64,000 bases of DNA, taken from NCBI RefSeq assembly GCF_030052815.1, contig NC_079495.1, positions 33,327,967 through 33,391,966 on the forward strand, in the 5' to 3' direction. The notes below the pieces were generated by a model. It was not told the DNA's origin, did no database searches, and saw only the letters and a list, made by a program, of their open reading frames with translations. Position numbers and translations under genes: made by a program. Below are positions 35,832 through 46,894 of the stretch, in pieces. This DNA is from Hevea brasiliensis. Lineage: Eukaryota; Streptophyta; Magnoliopsida; Malpighiales; Euphorbiaceae. Each line of letters begins with the position of its first letter. Position 1 is the first letter of the stretch.

Positions 35832-36749
35832 TCAATCTGTGCTCAATCCTCGAATAGGTGGTAGTCCAGTGGCATCTCCTCGTAGTACATCCTCATATTC
35901 CTGCAAAAGGGAGACAACAACACTAGGCAAATTGGGGTCAAGGTCAGATGTGGATAAACAAGAGTCCTTAAACACAATTAATAACATTTGCTTGTTAGCA
36001 AACATGGCATTCCGCACATCTCTTCCTTTAGCATACAAGCTTAATTTTCTCTCCCCTCTTTCCGCATGACTCTCCTTTGCGCCAAGATTCACCTTTTTCA
36101 AGCACTCTTGGAATGTTTTCTTTACTCTCTTTTCTTTCCTCGCAACCACCCTTGTCTTGCTCACTCACAACATTTTCACTCAATTTCTTTTCACTCCTTC
36201 TTTTCTTCTCTGCTCTCTTTTCGGCCACTCTTGATTTTTCCTCACCTATTGCTTGCTTAAGCCTTGTTTGGTCTTCATAAATCTGTTTTGGTGTCATAGG
36301 TGCCAAAATGATTTTCCTTCCATTCATTTCAAAAGAATACCTATTTTTATACCCATCGTGGATCACCTTTCTATCAAATTGCCATGGTCGGCCAAGTAAT
36401 AAATGGCCAGCTTGCATTGGAACCACGTCACACATGACCTCATCTTGATACTTTCCTATTGCAAAGGAAATCAAGACTGCTTTGTTACTTTCACCTCACC
36501 ACATTCATTCAACCACTGCAATTTATAGGGTCTAGGGTGTTTCGAAGTCCTCAACCTTAATCTCTGCACCAAAATAGTACTAGCAACATTGGCACAACTT
36601 CCCCCATCAACGATGACAGTACAAGCTTTGTCTTGGATAAGACACCTTGTATGAAAAATTGTTTCTCTTTGCAATTCATCACCAACATCCTCCTTTACTT
36701 GAGTATTTAATGCTCTCATAATCACTAGAGCACTTCCTTCAAAGAACAT
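35832..36749 (-). pseudogene. Gypsy protease and protease-RT linker (three shifted frames)
   Basis: Minus strand. The first part (36749-36471) holds the retropepsin-like site IVDGGSCANVAS and the lead-in [14 protein letters not shown] one-base loss near 36477 shifts to ISFAIGKYQDEVMCDVVPM and LLLGRPWQFDRK, and a Lys/Glu-rich linker follows. Another shift near 36100-36190 moves to the frame ending YEDVLRGDATGLPPIRGL, the usual block before RT. Aspartic protease processes the Gag-Pol polyprotein in this family. The repeated single-base shifts within about 1 kb are unusual for LTRs this similar. Confidence 0.88.
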
Positions 36750-37932
36750 ATTCTACCTCTGCATCCTCCTCCCCTGAAGATGTGGAATCACTCACAATTT
36801 CCTCCTCCGTTTCTATCTCACCATTTTCTCTCATGACCATGACTCTCTTGTTAGGGCATTGAGAAGCTATGTGTCCACTGCCCAAACACCTAAAACACTT
36901 CACATCTCTATTTCGGGTAGTAGTTGCAACTTCCTTTCCTTTACTTTCTACAAATTTCTTCTCCACCTTTTTTTCCTTTTCCTCATTTCTCTTATATTTG
37001 CTAACAGCATTTTCCCTATCCTCCTTTTTCCAGTTAGACTTCCAAGATGAAGAAGTACCTGCATTTTCTCCAAATTTTGAATTGCTTTTAAGTTGCCTTT
37101 CTACCTTCATAGCCATGTGGACCATATCCTCCAACTCAACATAGTGATGTAACTCAACAATATGAGCAATCTCCTTGTTTAGCCCATTCAAGAATCTAGC
37201 CATGGTGGCTTCTCTATCCTCCTCCACATTTGCTCTAATCATAGCAATTTCCATTTCTTTATGATAATCTTCAACACTTTTAGAACCTTGAGTCAATCTT
37301 TGTAACCTCTGATGTAGCTCTCTATAGTAATGACTAGGAACAAATCTCTTCCTCATTATAGTTTTCATCTCACCCCAGGTTGCAATTGATTTCTCATAAT
37401 TTCTCCTTCTACTAATCAACACTTGATCCCACCATACCAAAGCATAATCAGTAAATTCTACTGCTGCTAACTTTACTTTCTTTTCCTCTGAATAGTGATG
37501 ACAATCAAACACAGCTTCTACCTTCCTTTCCCATTCAAGATATACATTCGGATCATTTTTCCCTTGGAAAGAAGGGATGCTCATTTTAATACTTTTGATA
37601 TTGTCATCTACCCTATTCCTCTCTCTTTCCTCTCTTCTTATCCTCCTATCCCCATTCCTCCTATCTTCAGCTCTTCTCTCATACCTACCCCTCCTAGGTC
37701 TTTCAACCTCAAAATCATAGTTATCAACCTCATCTTCATCAGATTCAATTACGGGAGGTACAAGATCCCTCCTATTTGGCCTTCTCTCATTTTGCCTATC
37801 TCTTTGCTCCAATCTTTCCAACCTATCTATGATTCCATTGCACACAACATTCATTCTTTCAAATTGTTGTCCTGACTGCATGTAGAATGGATTTTCACCT
37901 TCCCCCTCACTACCATCACCCCTTCTAGACAT
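36739..37932 (-). CDS. gag: Gag of the minus-strand gypsy element
   Basis: 397 residues from [12 protein letters not shown]. The N-terminus is highly charged and Arg-rich (residues 30-110). The retrotransposon gag core covers about 110-290 ([47 protein letters not shown]). A Lys/Glu-rich spacer leads to one CCHC knuckle (C346, C349, H354, C359) that would bind RNA. It forms the virus-like particle in this family. The frame is intact to a TGA at 36739. The protease frame begins 11 bases upstream in the +1 frame, so Gag alone could be made if transcribed. The ATG at 37932 is the first good start after the leader. Confidence 0.92.
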   Translation of the reverse strand: MSRRGDGSEGEGENPFYMQSGQQFERMNVVCNGIIDRLERLEQRDRQNERRPNRRDLVPPVIESDEDEVDNYDFEVERPRRGRYERRAEDRRNGDRRIRREERERNRVDDNIKSIKMSIPSFQGKNDPNVYLEWERKVEAVFDCHHYSEEKKVKLAAVEFTDYALVWWDQVLISRRRNYEKSIATWGEMKTIMRKRFVPSHYYRELHQRLQRLTQGSKSVEDYHKEMEIAMIRANVEEDREATMARFLNGLNKEIAHIVELHHYVELEDMVHMAMKVERQLKSNSKFGENAGTSSSWKSNWKKEDRENAVSKYKRNEEKEKKVEKKFVESKGKEVATTTRNRDVKCFRCLGSGHIASQCPNKRVMVMRENGEIETEEEIVSDSTSSGEEDAEVEYVL

Positions 37933-39345
37933 GTTTTCAGACCTGCAAGAAAATGGTTAGTGTAAAGAAAACACCTCACTCACTCCCTTACGTGTTTACA
38001 CTCAACAGGGGACACTCCACTCGTGTTTAACTCAACAAGGCTTTTTCCCTCTTATGAACTCACCACTCTATGCCTTTTACCTCTCTTGGCTATGTCCACA
38101 AGTTCTTATCAAACTCAAGTAACTCAAACCAAGACTGTACCCACAAAAATTTAACACACAATAAAATTCTTGAACATGACGGATCAAAAACGAGTAATCA
38201 AGAAAGCAATAATGTGACTCAAGAAGTCAAGAAAAGAAAAGCTCAAGTATGGAAATGTAATGCAATAAGGAATCAAGAAAGAAGACACCAAAATAGAAGA
38301 GTAGTAAGCTGGAAAAGAGGCAACCTAAAGTAGAGATGTCAAGCTTAAATATCCAAGTTTGCCACCAACTTATCACAATTACCAGTAGTTCACACAATAC
38401 ACCAAGAATTGCATAAATTTAGGATCACAAAGCAAATGAGTGTATTTTGATCTGAAATTAAGTAGGCAAATGGAACCCAATACTGACTAATTGCTGCAAG
38501 AATTTCAGGCTTTTCTTGACAGACTTACTATGTAAATCAAATGTAATCGTGTCTGCCGCAAAATTTTGGTTCCCCACACAAACGATTAAATTTTGAGCTA
38601 AAATTTAATTTGAGAATAGCTCAAATGTGGCACAAACAACCTGTAAATTTTCAGGAATTTCTGGGCTGATTTGCTATGTGAACTTAATTTGATCTGTCTG
38701 CATAAAATTTTGGTTCCCCACACAAACGGATGAATTTTAAGCTGAAATTTAATTTGGGAACTACTGATATGGGGTATAAACACCCAGTAAATTTTCAGAA
38801 ATTTCTGGGTATATTTGCTATGTGAACTTATTTTGATCGATTCTGCCGCAAAATTTTGGTTCCCCACACAAATGGTTGAATTTTAAGCTGAAATTTAATT
38901 TGGGAACTACTGAGGTGGGGTATAAACACCCTATAAATTTTCAGGAATTTTTGGGTCTATTTGCTATGTGAACTTGATTTGATCGTGTCTGCCGCAAAAT
39001 TTTGGTTCAGCAGGCAAATAATATCAAACAACCCCCAAAATTTACACCCAACGTCTTAAACACACCCAAATAATGCTGGTACAGTTTCAGGCCAAATTGG
39101 TTAGTCAAACTCAATGACCCAAATAGTCTCTCATGCTTGATATCAAAATGAAGAAAGCAAGATGGATAGCTAGAATAATGGCTTTGGCTTGATTAATCCA
39201 AAACCCTAAGACAAACTCAATAAAACAAATTTTTAAACAAACAGGTCAAACTAAAACCCAAGAGCCAAACAGCAACTATGAAGAAGGTAACAAACACAAA
39301 GAACAAGAAGCAAATAGAGAATCTACCTTGTTTGGACGTCCCTTT
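37933..39345 (-). other. Leader of the minus-strand gypsy element
   Basis: Untranslated leader between primer site and gag, about 1.4 kb, with no supported gene. It contains the four ~146-bp tandem repeats listed separately. The part next to gag (37950-38350) is AC-rich without clear motifs. Confidence 0.7.
38455..39010. repeat. Tandem repeats of ~146 bp in the gypsy leader
   Basis: Anchors AAATTTTGGTTCCCCACACA recur at 38561, 38705 and 38851, and a diverged AAATTTTGGTTCAG at 38997, giving spacings of 144, 146 and 146. Each unit also has TTTGCTATGTGAACTT and AAATTTTCAGGAATTT. The leader position suggests an RNA role such as packaging or translation, but this is only inference. Confidence 0.85.
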
Positions 39346-39357
39346 GCTCTGATACCA
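39346..39357 (-). other. Primer binding site of the minus-strand gypsy element
   Basis: Minus strand TGGTATCAGAGC, an exact plant initiator tRNA-Met primer site, four bases inside the LTR boundary at 39362. Confidence 0.92.
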
Positions 39358-39361
39358 AAAC

Positions 39362-40182
39362 TGATGTGAACCTTCAAGTAATTGGTAACTTGAAAACCCA
39401 CATTCAAGAATTAAATGAACAATATAGAAAGCACCAAATCAAGATGTATGAATTTGATTCTTTGAACCAGCACAATCAGATTGTTGTGTAATTCAAAGAA
39501 AATATCAGAAATTGGATTCTTGACCTAATTCATATGGAGAATGAATAAACCAAGAATATTATGCACATTAAACCTTGCAAGATAGAAATCTCAGCAAGTT
39601 AATGAGCTTCACAAGAACAAAGGCAACAGCCAATTTACTCACTAAAGGAGCAGAAACAATCTTTCATTAATATTCAAGTGTGTCCTCCACTCTCTCATTA
39701 CACTTGTATTTATAGCCTCTTGGCTTCAAAGCTAAAGACAAAAAAATCCCTACTTTAGTAACAGCTGTAGGGAGCTTTAAGTCCAAACAAAAATTAATCT
39801 ATCAAAAGACTAAAAACTCCTTACAAAAAGTAAATTTAATACAGCAGCAAGTAAGGGCATTTAAGTCCAAAAGAGAGGTGGTTATAACAGCAAGGAATAT
39901 TCCTTGAAAAAGGTGCCAGCAGATACATGTACATGGGTTGGATCTGGTGCATGCATGTCCACAGGTTATTCCATGTAGCCTAATGCTCCACATGACACCT
40001 GGTCACTTCCAAGCTTAATTTTCACCAAATTTAATCCTTTATAATTTTCTTCATGCCATTCCAGCTTATAATCCTTGCTCCTTATGATTTCACAAATTAA
40101 GTTCTGAAGTGATTTAGCTCTAGCTCTAGTAATTGGACCTTGGATGAAATCCTTTGGCGTGGATGTAGCTTGATTCTCATCA
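39362..40182 (-). repeat. 5' LTR of the minus-strand gypsy element
   Basis: 821 bp, with six transitions relative to the 3' LTR. In minus sense, the first ~130 bp read [20 protein letters not shown] and on through [18 protein letters not shown] without a stop. This matches the usual C-terminal tail of this pol family. Confidence 0.93.
39707..39714 (-). promoter_or_regulatory. TATA box in the 5' LTR
   Basis: Minus strand GGCTATAAATACAAG, a textbook plant TATA context, about 470 bp from the LTR start. It is a likely RNA polymerase II promoter for the element. The same box is in the other LTR at 32821-32828. Confidence 0.7.
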
Positions 40183-40187
40183 GACCT

Positions 40188-42324
40188 TGCCCAGAAAAGC
40201 AACACAAAGTGATCTAAAATTGACCTAAATCCGGGTAACCAAAATCTGGACCTAGAAAAATGACTATATGAACAGTGATTGTTCAAATGGGCATAACTTT
40301 GTGTAGAGAGGTTTAAATGACCTGATTCTTGAATCCATGGAAAGCGTAGACATAATAAAAAAAACTTTCATGGAGAATAGAAACTCAAATTCTGACTATA
40401 ACCTTATCAAATTGCTAACCAAAGTTAGCTCATCAAAACTGCCATAACCAAAAATTGCCCAGGAATTCTGGACACTAACCAATCTGGCCAGTTATGGTAA
40501 AAATGCCATAAATTAAGGTACAAAACTCAAAATGGAGTGATTCAAAAAGGAAATTAAAGTAGAGACATTAAGGAACAACTTTGATGAAGGAAAGTTAGCC
40601 AAAATTTCACTGTAGATTGGTCCAATGGAATGGTAAATTTAGGTGATCAAAACTGAAATTTTGGAAATACTTCTAGGAATACTTGAATTACAATTGGCAA
40701 CTAATGCCAACAAATTTATAACCCAAAATGTGGTATGATTATGTGTTTAGAATTTGTATTTCTATTATTTATGAAATAGTCAAAATTTGCATGAATAATA
40801 ATGTGAATAATAACCACAATGATATGGGAAATGGTATAATAAATTAGAGAAGCCATTGTAATTGTTAAATATATGATGTGGTTAGTAAATTGTGATTCTT
40901 GAATCTGAGTAACCCTAAGACATAAGAGAATAACTCGTATGAAGGACCTGAGGCTAAAATACGACTGTAACATGTCCAAATGGTTAGACAAAGTTGGGAT
41001 TCCAGAATCTGTCTGGTTCTCGAATTAAAAAGAGATAATGAATCAGTTTTGATTATTTGATCATAAATTGAGTTCTAAAACTTTAATTAACATGATTCAA
41101 AATAATTTGAAAAGCTAAGATGAAGGCCTAAAACTTTGTTTTAGGGACCTAGAACCAATTCCAAGCCTAAGTTCTTGGAATTGTATGGCAAAGAAGATAG
41201 AAAATCCTGAAACTAGTAGACTTACGGGGTTCAGCACCCTGGACAGTTATTAATCAATTGATTATAACTAGAGTTATACTACTTCAAAATGAATGAAATC
41301 TATGAGTATAGGTATCATGTGAAAATGAAATTAGGCATTGTGTTTCCACTAGGAATAGAATTAAAATGCTACAAAATATAAATAGAAAATATAATGAAAT
41401 AATAAAACATATTAACACTTAATGGTACTAATGTGTCTATGTATTGCCTAGACACGTATATTAGATTCGATAGATTGGCACGCCAATAAAGGATTGATTT
41501 AGCAGTACTGCGTAAAGCTTTATGCCCGTTATTATGGCTTTATGCCCGCATTTATGGCTTGTATGCCCGATTATGTGTTACCATGGCTTTTTAGCCATAT
41601 TAATTGCATACGTGGTTGACGTTTTGCGCCCCATGGTATGACGGCCCGAGACACCACAGTGTCGAGTGCTAGCTATATTGATTGCATACGTGGTTGACGT
41701 TATGCGTCTCATGGTATGACGGCCCATGGCACAAGTGTGTCCAGTGCTAGTTTACCCGCTCATCCAGTTTAGTCAGTTTGTCATAGGTTACTTGGGCAGT
41801 GAAATTTGTTAAGAATAATGGAAATTAAATAAATGAGTAAAAAGGACTTAAAATGAACTAGGTTAGCTTTAAAAATTTTATTTATTATGGAACGATCCAA
41901 AACACTTGGAAAGTGTTGAGCGAAGTGACAAAAAGATTAGCACAATAAATACAACTTAAATAAATATTACAAATGCATCTTCTACAATAAGATGAATAAA
42001 AATTCAATATTTTTATTAATTTATATATTGTATATTATTACTGTAAATTTATGAACTAAACGCTTCCAAAGATGAACAAAAAGGATAAAAGATACTTAAT
42101 ATTAGAAATTTCATATGAGATCAAAATAATTCTTGATTGCACAAATTATGCTCCATTTTTATCTTTATTCGTGTATTTTATTTCTTTGTTATATTATTGT
42201 ACCACTAAGCAGAAATGTTTAGCGCAATGGATTATTTCCCTCGCGTAGGTACTGAAGATAAAGCCCAGTAGATATTAGACTAAGATTTTAGAGTCTAGAT
42301 CTGTAGAAGTGTTCAAGTTGTCAC
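40188..42324 (+). mobile_element. Old gypsy LTR O, piece 2
   Basis: Resumes TGCCCAGAAAAGC after the GACCT duplication and matches 4816 onward of LTR A. It has further ~200-bp modules (boxes near 40360, 40570, 41120 and 41310), ATGCCCG-type short repeats (41515-41580), a 78-bp tandem duplication (41606-41757), and the hairpin CTAAGC...GTTTAG (42205-42222). It is cut at GTCAC (42320-42324) by the gag-only element. Confidence 0.85.
41606..41757. repeat. 78-bp tandem duplication in LTR O
   Basis: GCATACGTGGTTGACGTT occurs at 41606 and 41684, each followed by TGCG, CATGGTATGACGGCCC and AGTGCTAG. The two units are diverged by several substitutions. The non-autonomous element carries only one copy of this block at the equivalent place. 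Confidence 0.8.
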
Positions 42325-45300
42325 TGTAACATCCTCCCGGTAGCAATTCCGTACATCCTACTGTTCCGGTGACCGGTGTCGGTCCGGACAGCTAGAACGT
42401 CCGGAAAAATAATTAAATTTAAGTGAGGGATCATAATTAACTCAAATATTAATAAGAAAAATTTAGTAAAAATTTTAGAAATAAAATCTGATTAAGTTAA
42501 AGCTAGGTGCCCAAGCGATGGGTAACCAGAGGTAAGTTGCGGTTCTCGCAACGAGGAGCCCTAGACCCAGGGGAAAAATCATAAAATAATTTTTGGGACT
42601 CCAGAGAAGGGTTATTGAGGTTCCTATGGCATTAGAATGCCAAGAAAATATTTAGAAAAATTTTTCAATCAGTCTGACCAATTTTGACCCGTTAAGCCAA
42701 ACGGAGGGCATTTTGGTCATTTCGCTTTCCGAGGTGATTTTTGGCCGACTTGTCCAGTTGAGTAAATAATTAATATAACATAAAATATGAATAAACATTA
42801 CTAGAAATCAAATTGAAAATGATTAGTGGAGGAAAGGAAAGAAAATGAAGAAAAAGCTCAATTATGACATCTTGATGATGTCATTTACAAATTGTGACCA
42901 ATCACAAATAAGCTACCATTTGACTAAACTATTAAAAGACATAAATGAAGACCAAAATAACACAAATTACAGCAGCCATTCTTCTTCTTCTTCTTCCCCA
43001 AAACGTGACTCTTCCCATCTCCCTCCATTGATGAGCTTGGCAAGCTCATGAAACCCTAAACTCCCACCATATTTCCTTGAGTTCCCAACACTAAATTTTA
43101 CCCTAGAACCTTGCTTAATATTTTGGGAGCTAAAAGAGGAGAATAAATTGAAGTTTTGGGTTGGCTTGGATTTAAGCTACAAGAGGTTAGTGCACTATAT
43201 ATCAAAAACTCTTTAATTTCATGCATAGGAACTTGAATTTAGCAAGAATTTGTAAATTAAGTGGATGAAATTTATGTATATGTACTCCATAAATTTCGGC
43301 TGCCCTAGGGAGAAATAGGATTGAGTGTTTTTGAATGGACTTGGAATGAATTAGAAATCATGAATAAAGTATATAAACATAAGGAAATGAGTTAGTTAGT
43401 CAACTAGGGTAACTTGTACAAAATCTTGAATTTGAGCTAGGGTTTTGGGAGTAAAGTGTGGACTTGGATTATGAATTGATTAGAGAACATTTTAATGGTC
43501 AATTAGTGACCATTTTAGGTAGATTGACCAACAAATGGACTGAAAAATGAGATTGCAAAGTGAGGTTGCAAACTGCCCTAGGATAGCAGCATAGGGACTG
43601 AAAATTCAGTCCCTTTGCACTGCCATAACTTGGGCTGTGCTAGTCCAATTGGTGTTTGGCCAATTGGACATGAAACTAGGCTTATAATGGCACATTTTTG
43701 CTGAAGAAACCATGCCCAAAAGACCAAAGCAAGAGGACCAAAACTTGGCCCCAATCCGGATACCCTGAAACTGCCTCTGCAGAATTGACCAAATGAATAG
43801 TAATTGTTCATTTGGCCATAACTCACTGTAGATTTGGTCAATTGTCCTGAAATTTTTACAGCAACAAGTTAAGACATAGACAAACAACTTTCATGAAGGA
43901 ACCTACACCAAATTATGGCCAGAACCCATTCAACCAAGTGACTCAAGTTACTGTTCATGCACTGTAGATATGGTAAATTTCTGCAGAATGCATATCCGGA
44001 CAGCTTGGGTTTTTGAGCCATATCTGGAGCTACAAAACTCCAAATGGAGTGATTCAAAAAAGGAAATTCAACTAGACAAAATAAGGAACAACTTTCATGT
44101 TTTACATTTCTTCAAATCCCAACAGTAACAGTGTCCAATGGAACAGTGAAGTTGACTCACCAAAACTGAAAAATCTGCTCCTTTGGTTTAATGCTTGGAA
44201 ATGGTATTAACACTTAATGCCAACAAGTTTTAAACACCAAATGTGGTATGTTGCGAGTGCCAAAGTCAATGTACACATTTTTATTCTAAAAGTCAACATT
44301 TTTGTTGACCAATGAGGTGAATAGTGACACCAAAACCAAAAAATTGGCAATTTTGCCAAAATGACCTAAACTTTGAAAAAGTGACCAAAACTAACAAGTT
44401 TTGAATACAAAATGTGGTATGTTGGGAGTATTAAAACCAATGTACCTATTGTTTATGCAAAAGTCAATATTTTAGTTGACTAATGAAATGAATAGTGACA
44501 TGAAAACTTGAAATTCAAAAATTGTGAAACTTAAAAATGCAAAATGCCTAGTAGGCCTAATGTGATTGGTTTGGATAGTTTGGCATGCCAATAGGGTATT
44601 GTTTTAGCAGTACTGCGAAAGGAAAGGCTTTTATGCCTGTATTCATGGCTTTATGCCCGTATCCATGGCTTTTATGCCCGTATTCATGGCTTTTATGCCA
44701 ATTATGTGATATCATGGCTTTTTAGCCATCGATTGCATACGTGGTTGGCGTTACTGCGTCCCATGGTATGACGCCCGAGGCACGCGGTGTCGGTGCCAAC
44801 GACCCGTTATCTAGTCGATCGTCGAAGATAGGTTACTTGGGTATGGAAAAGTATAAGCGTGAATCTGATTGTAAAAGAAAATACGAAAATCAAATATCAG
44901 GAATGATTACGATAGAATACAAAGAAACTCAAGATCAGGAAGAAAATAAATAAACAAAATGCATGAAGAAGTTAATATCATAAAACGTAATTAGCCCTCG
45001 ACTAAACATTAAGTTGGTAATTATTCAGTTCTTATGAACACAATGGCTAAGAAATTATGATTTTTATTTGCATATTATTTCTTTCTATTTTATTATTTGC
45101 ACCACTAAGCTTTATGCTTAGCGCGTCGCTTTTGCAACGCGTAGGTACTGAAGATTGGACAGAGGGCCCAGTAGACCACAGATTCGGTAAGGCAGTTCAC
45201 AGTTCTGCATAGTGTCTGTGTCACCTCACTGTCTGCAGTGCGTTGGTAGGACGCTAGATGTCATTTTGGTATTTTGTAATTGATTTTATTTTCTCATATG

Positions 45301-45733
45301 TATTTGAAACTTATGTAATGTATTTTGATATTCATGTAAATAATGAAAAGTGTGATTGTAAATGGAAAAGTGAATGTTTATATATGAATTATGCATGGTA
45401 TCATATGAGATGGATGAATGAGAACTGAGATTGAACATTGTTGAGAATTTGATAAATGGAGTTGAGATGATGGAAAATGAATATAGGAAGTGTTTTTCAC
45501 AGGTTCCGAAGAACTGTTTTCTCCATTTTTAACCGGTATTCTGCCGGATTTTCTTTAAAATTTCCGGAACCTCAAAGAAATAATAATTTCGATAAATGGC
45601 TTAAAATGAATTATATTTCACAAGTTATATTCAAAATTATGATAAAAAATTAATTAAGATAAAAATAGAGTGCTCGGCACACTGAGTGGCATAACTTGCT
45701 CGGCTACACTATAGTCGGGTAAGGGGTGTCACA
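42325..45733 (+). repeat. 5' LTR of the gag-only element
   Basis: TGTAACATCCTCCCGG ... GGGTGTCACA. It contains three ~200-bp modules (boxes near 43692, 43885 and 44085), a (CTT)n run at 42979, four ATGGCTTTTATGCCCG-type units (44625-44705), the hairpin CTAAGC-TTTAT-GCTTAG (45105-45121) with GCGCGT...ACGCGT after it, and the ATTCT-loop hairpin CCGGT...GCCGG (45533-45547). Confidence 0.93.
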
Positions 45734-45738
45734 TTTAG

Positions 45739-45750
45739 TGGTATCAGAGC
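45739..45750 (+). other. Primer binding site of the gag-only element
   Basis: TGGTATCAGAGC, an exact initiator tRNA-Met primer site, five bases after the LTR end. Confidence 0.93.
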
Positions 45751-45859
45751 ACGGTTTAGGCGTTTCTGGGCCTAGATTGAGTCCATACCATGCATTGCAT
45801 TTGTAAGAGTCGAGGTGACACTATTGCAGATCTGTTTTCTTGATTATTTTAGGTTAAGG

Positions 45860-46719
45860 TATGGATTCAGAATCGCAGAGCAGATAAAGAAGAAGTAGTA
45901 AGTCGTATTCCATTGGTAGTAATATTGAAAATCGGGAGATCTGCTCCACCGATTGCAAGAGGTGCTGTACAACCCCATGAGGCCTTGTTTGAGCGGATGA
46001 CTGGATTCTTTCGACAGATGATCAGGTTATTCCACCACTATCTCAGTAAATCACCTCTTGGAAAAATTAGAAAATATGGAGTGTAGATTTCAATGGTAGA
46101 AAGGAAGACGATTACTGCGGTGAGTATTGGTTAGAAAGGATGAAAGAGTCTGCAGCGACTCCATTGCACACGTAGCGAGTTTGGAGTGTGCGGTTTCTTT
46201 GTTACAAGAAGCTGCATATCGGTGGTGGGATGTCGTAACCAAGGTAGTGCCACCAGCGTAACTTGGGAATTCTTTACGATAGAGTTCAAAAAGAAATATA
46301 TTACCTGTGTTCATGAAGAGGAACAGAAGAGGAGTGGTGATCAGCAAAAGAGGAAATTTGGACAGTCTAGTAATAAGAGGCCGAGAGAACAGTTAAGTCA
46401 GACATATGATCAAAGTAGGAGATCTAGACCCAAGCCTATACCCAGGAGAGATCAACCAGAAACACTAATAGTGAGTGCGCCAGGATTAGCAAGAAAATGT
46501 GGCCATTGTAACAAGTGACATAAAGGTGAATGTAGGGGATTGACTGGAGCCTGTTATAGATGTGGGGCCATAGACCATCGTCTGAAAGATTGTCCTAAGA
46601 GGAATATACCACGGACCCAGACAGAGGCCGTGGAAGGACCAAGTACAACAGTAACACCACTTCCAAATGTCACCCAAGCCGGAGAGGAGCAAGAAGCCCC
46701 AGATGTGAATTTGAGGTAA
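45860..46719 (+). pseudogene. Gag remnant of the non-autonomous element
   Basis: It starts near MDSESQSR. Pieces in different frames read RSAPPIARGAVQPHEALFER, then DFNGRKEDDYCGEYWLERMK, then AAYRWWDVVTKVVPPASVTW and FFTIEFKKKYI (gag core). Two zinc knuckles follow: CGHCNK, stop, HKGEC (a TGG to TGA change is likely) and CYRCGAIDHRLKDCP at 46552-46595. The tail VTQAGEEQEAPDVNLR ends at 46717-46719 and runs to the polypurine tract within 180 bp, so pol has been lost. It is too broken to supply Gag itself. Confidence 0.85.
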
Positions 46720-46880
46720 AATATTTCTTTTATGATATGCCTAAGTGTATAATGATAGATTCGAAAAGACTAAATGGTACCATGTATACAAAAGAAGTAG
46801 ACAAATGGAGTAATATAAAGGTAAAAGAATTATCTTAGAACCAAAAAACATCCAGTAAATTTCAAGGACGAAATTTAAAT

Positions 46881-46894
46881 TAGAGGGGAAGAGT
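46881..46894 (+). other. Polypurine tract of the gag-only element
   Basis: TAGAGGGGAAGAGT directly precedes the TGTAACATCC start of the 3' LTR, after TTCAAGGACGAAATTT. Confidence 0.85.

Larger units (their letters stand above)
32476..40182 (-). mobile_element. Young minus-strand gypsy element (7.7 kb)
   Basis: Two 821-bp LTRs (32476-33296 and 39362-40182), a tRNA-Met primer site, a leader with tandem repeats, gag, protease, RT-RNase H-integrase and a polypurine tract, with GACCT duplicated at 32471-32475 and 40183-40187. By my reading the LTRs differ at only six positions, all transitions. The polyprotein style ([33 protein letters not shown]) is a different gypsy lineage from the long-LTR elements. 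Pol coding that extends into the 3' LTR would fit CRM-type chromoviruses, but the clade needs a phylogeny. Five or more frameshifts prevent a continuous gag-pol. Confidence 0.94.

Noticed and set aside
35470..37875. Plus-strand frames of 60-126 residues opposite gag and pol
   Set aside because: Antisense shadows of the minus-strand gypsy genes, with no recognisable domains.
38551..39010. Regularly spaced repeats that could suggest a CRISPR array
   Set aside because: The units are near-continuous tandem copies without unique spacers, inside the leader of a plant retrotransposon.
42845..43051. 68-residue frame identical at 47413-47619
   Set aside because: It is duplicated only because it lies in both LTRs of the gag-only element. 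The serine run comes from a CTT microsatellite, and related LTRs do not keep the frame.
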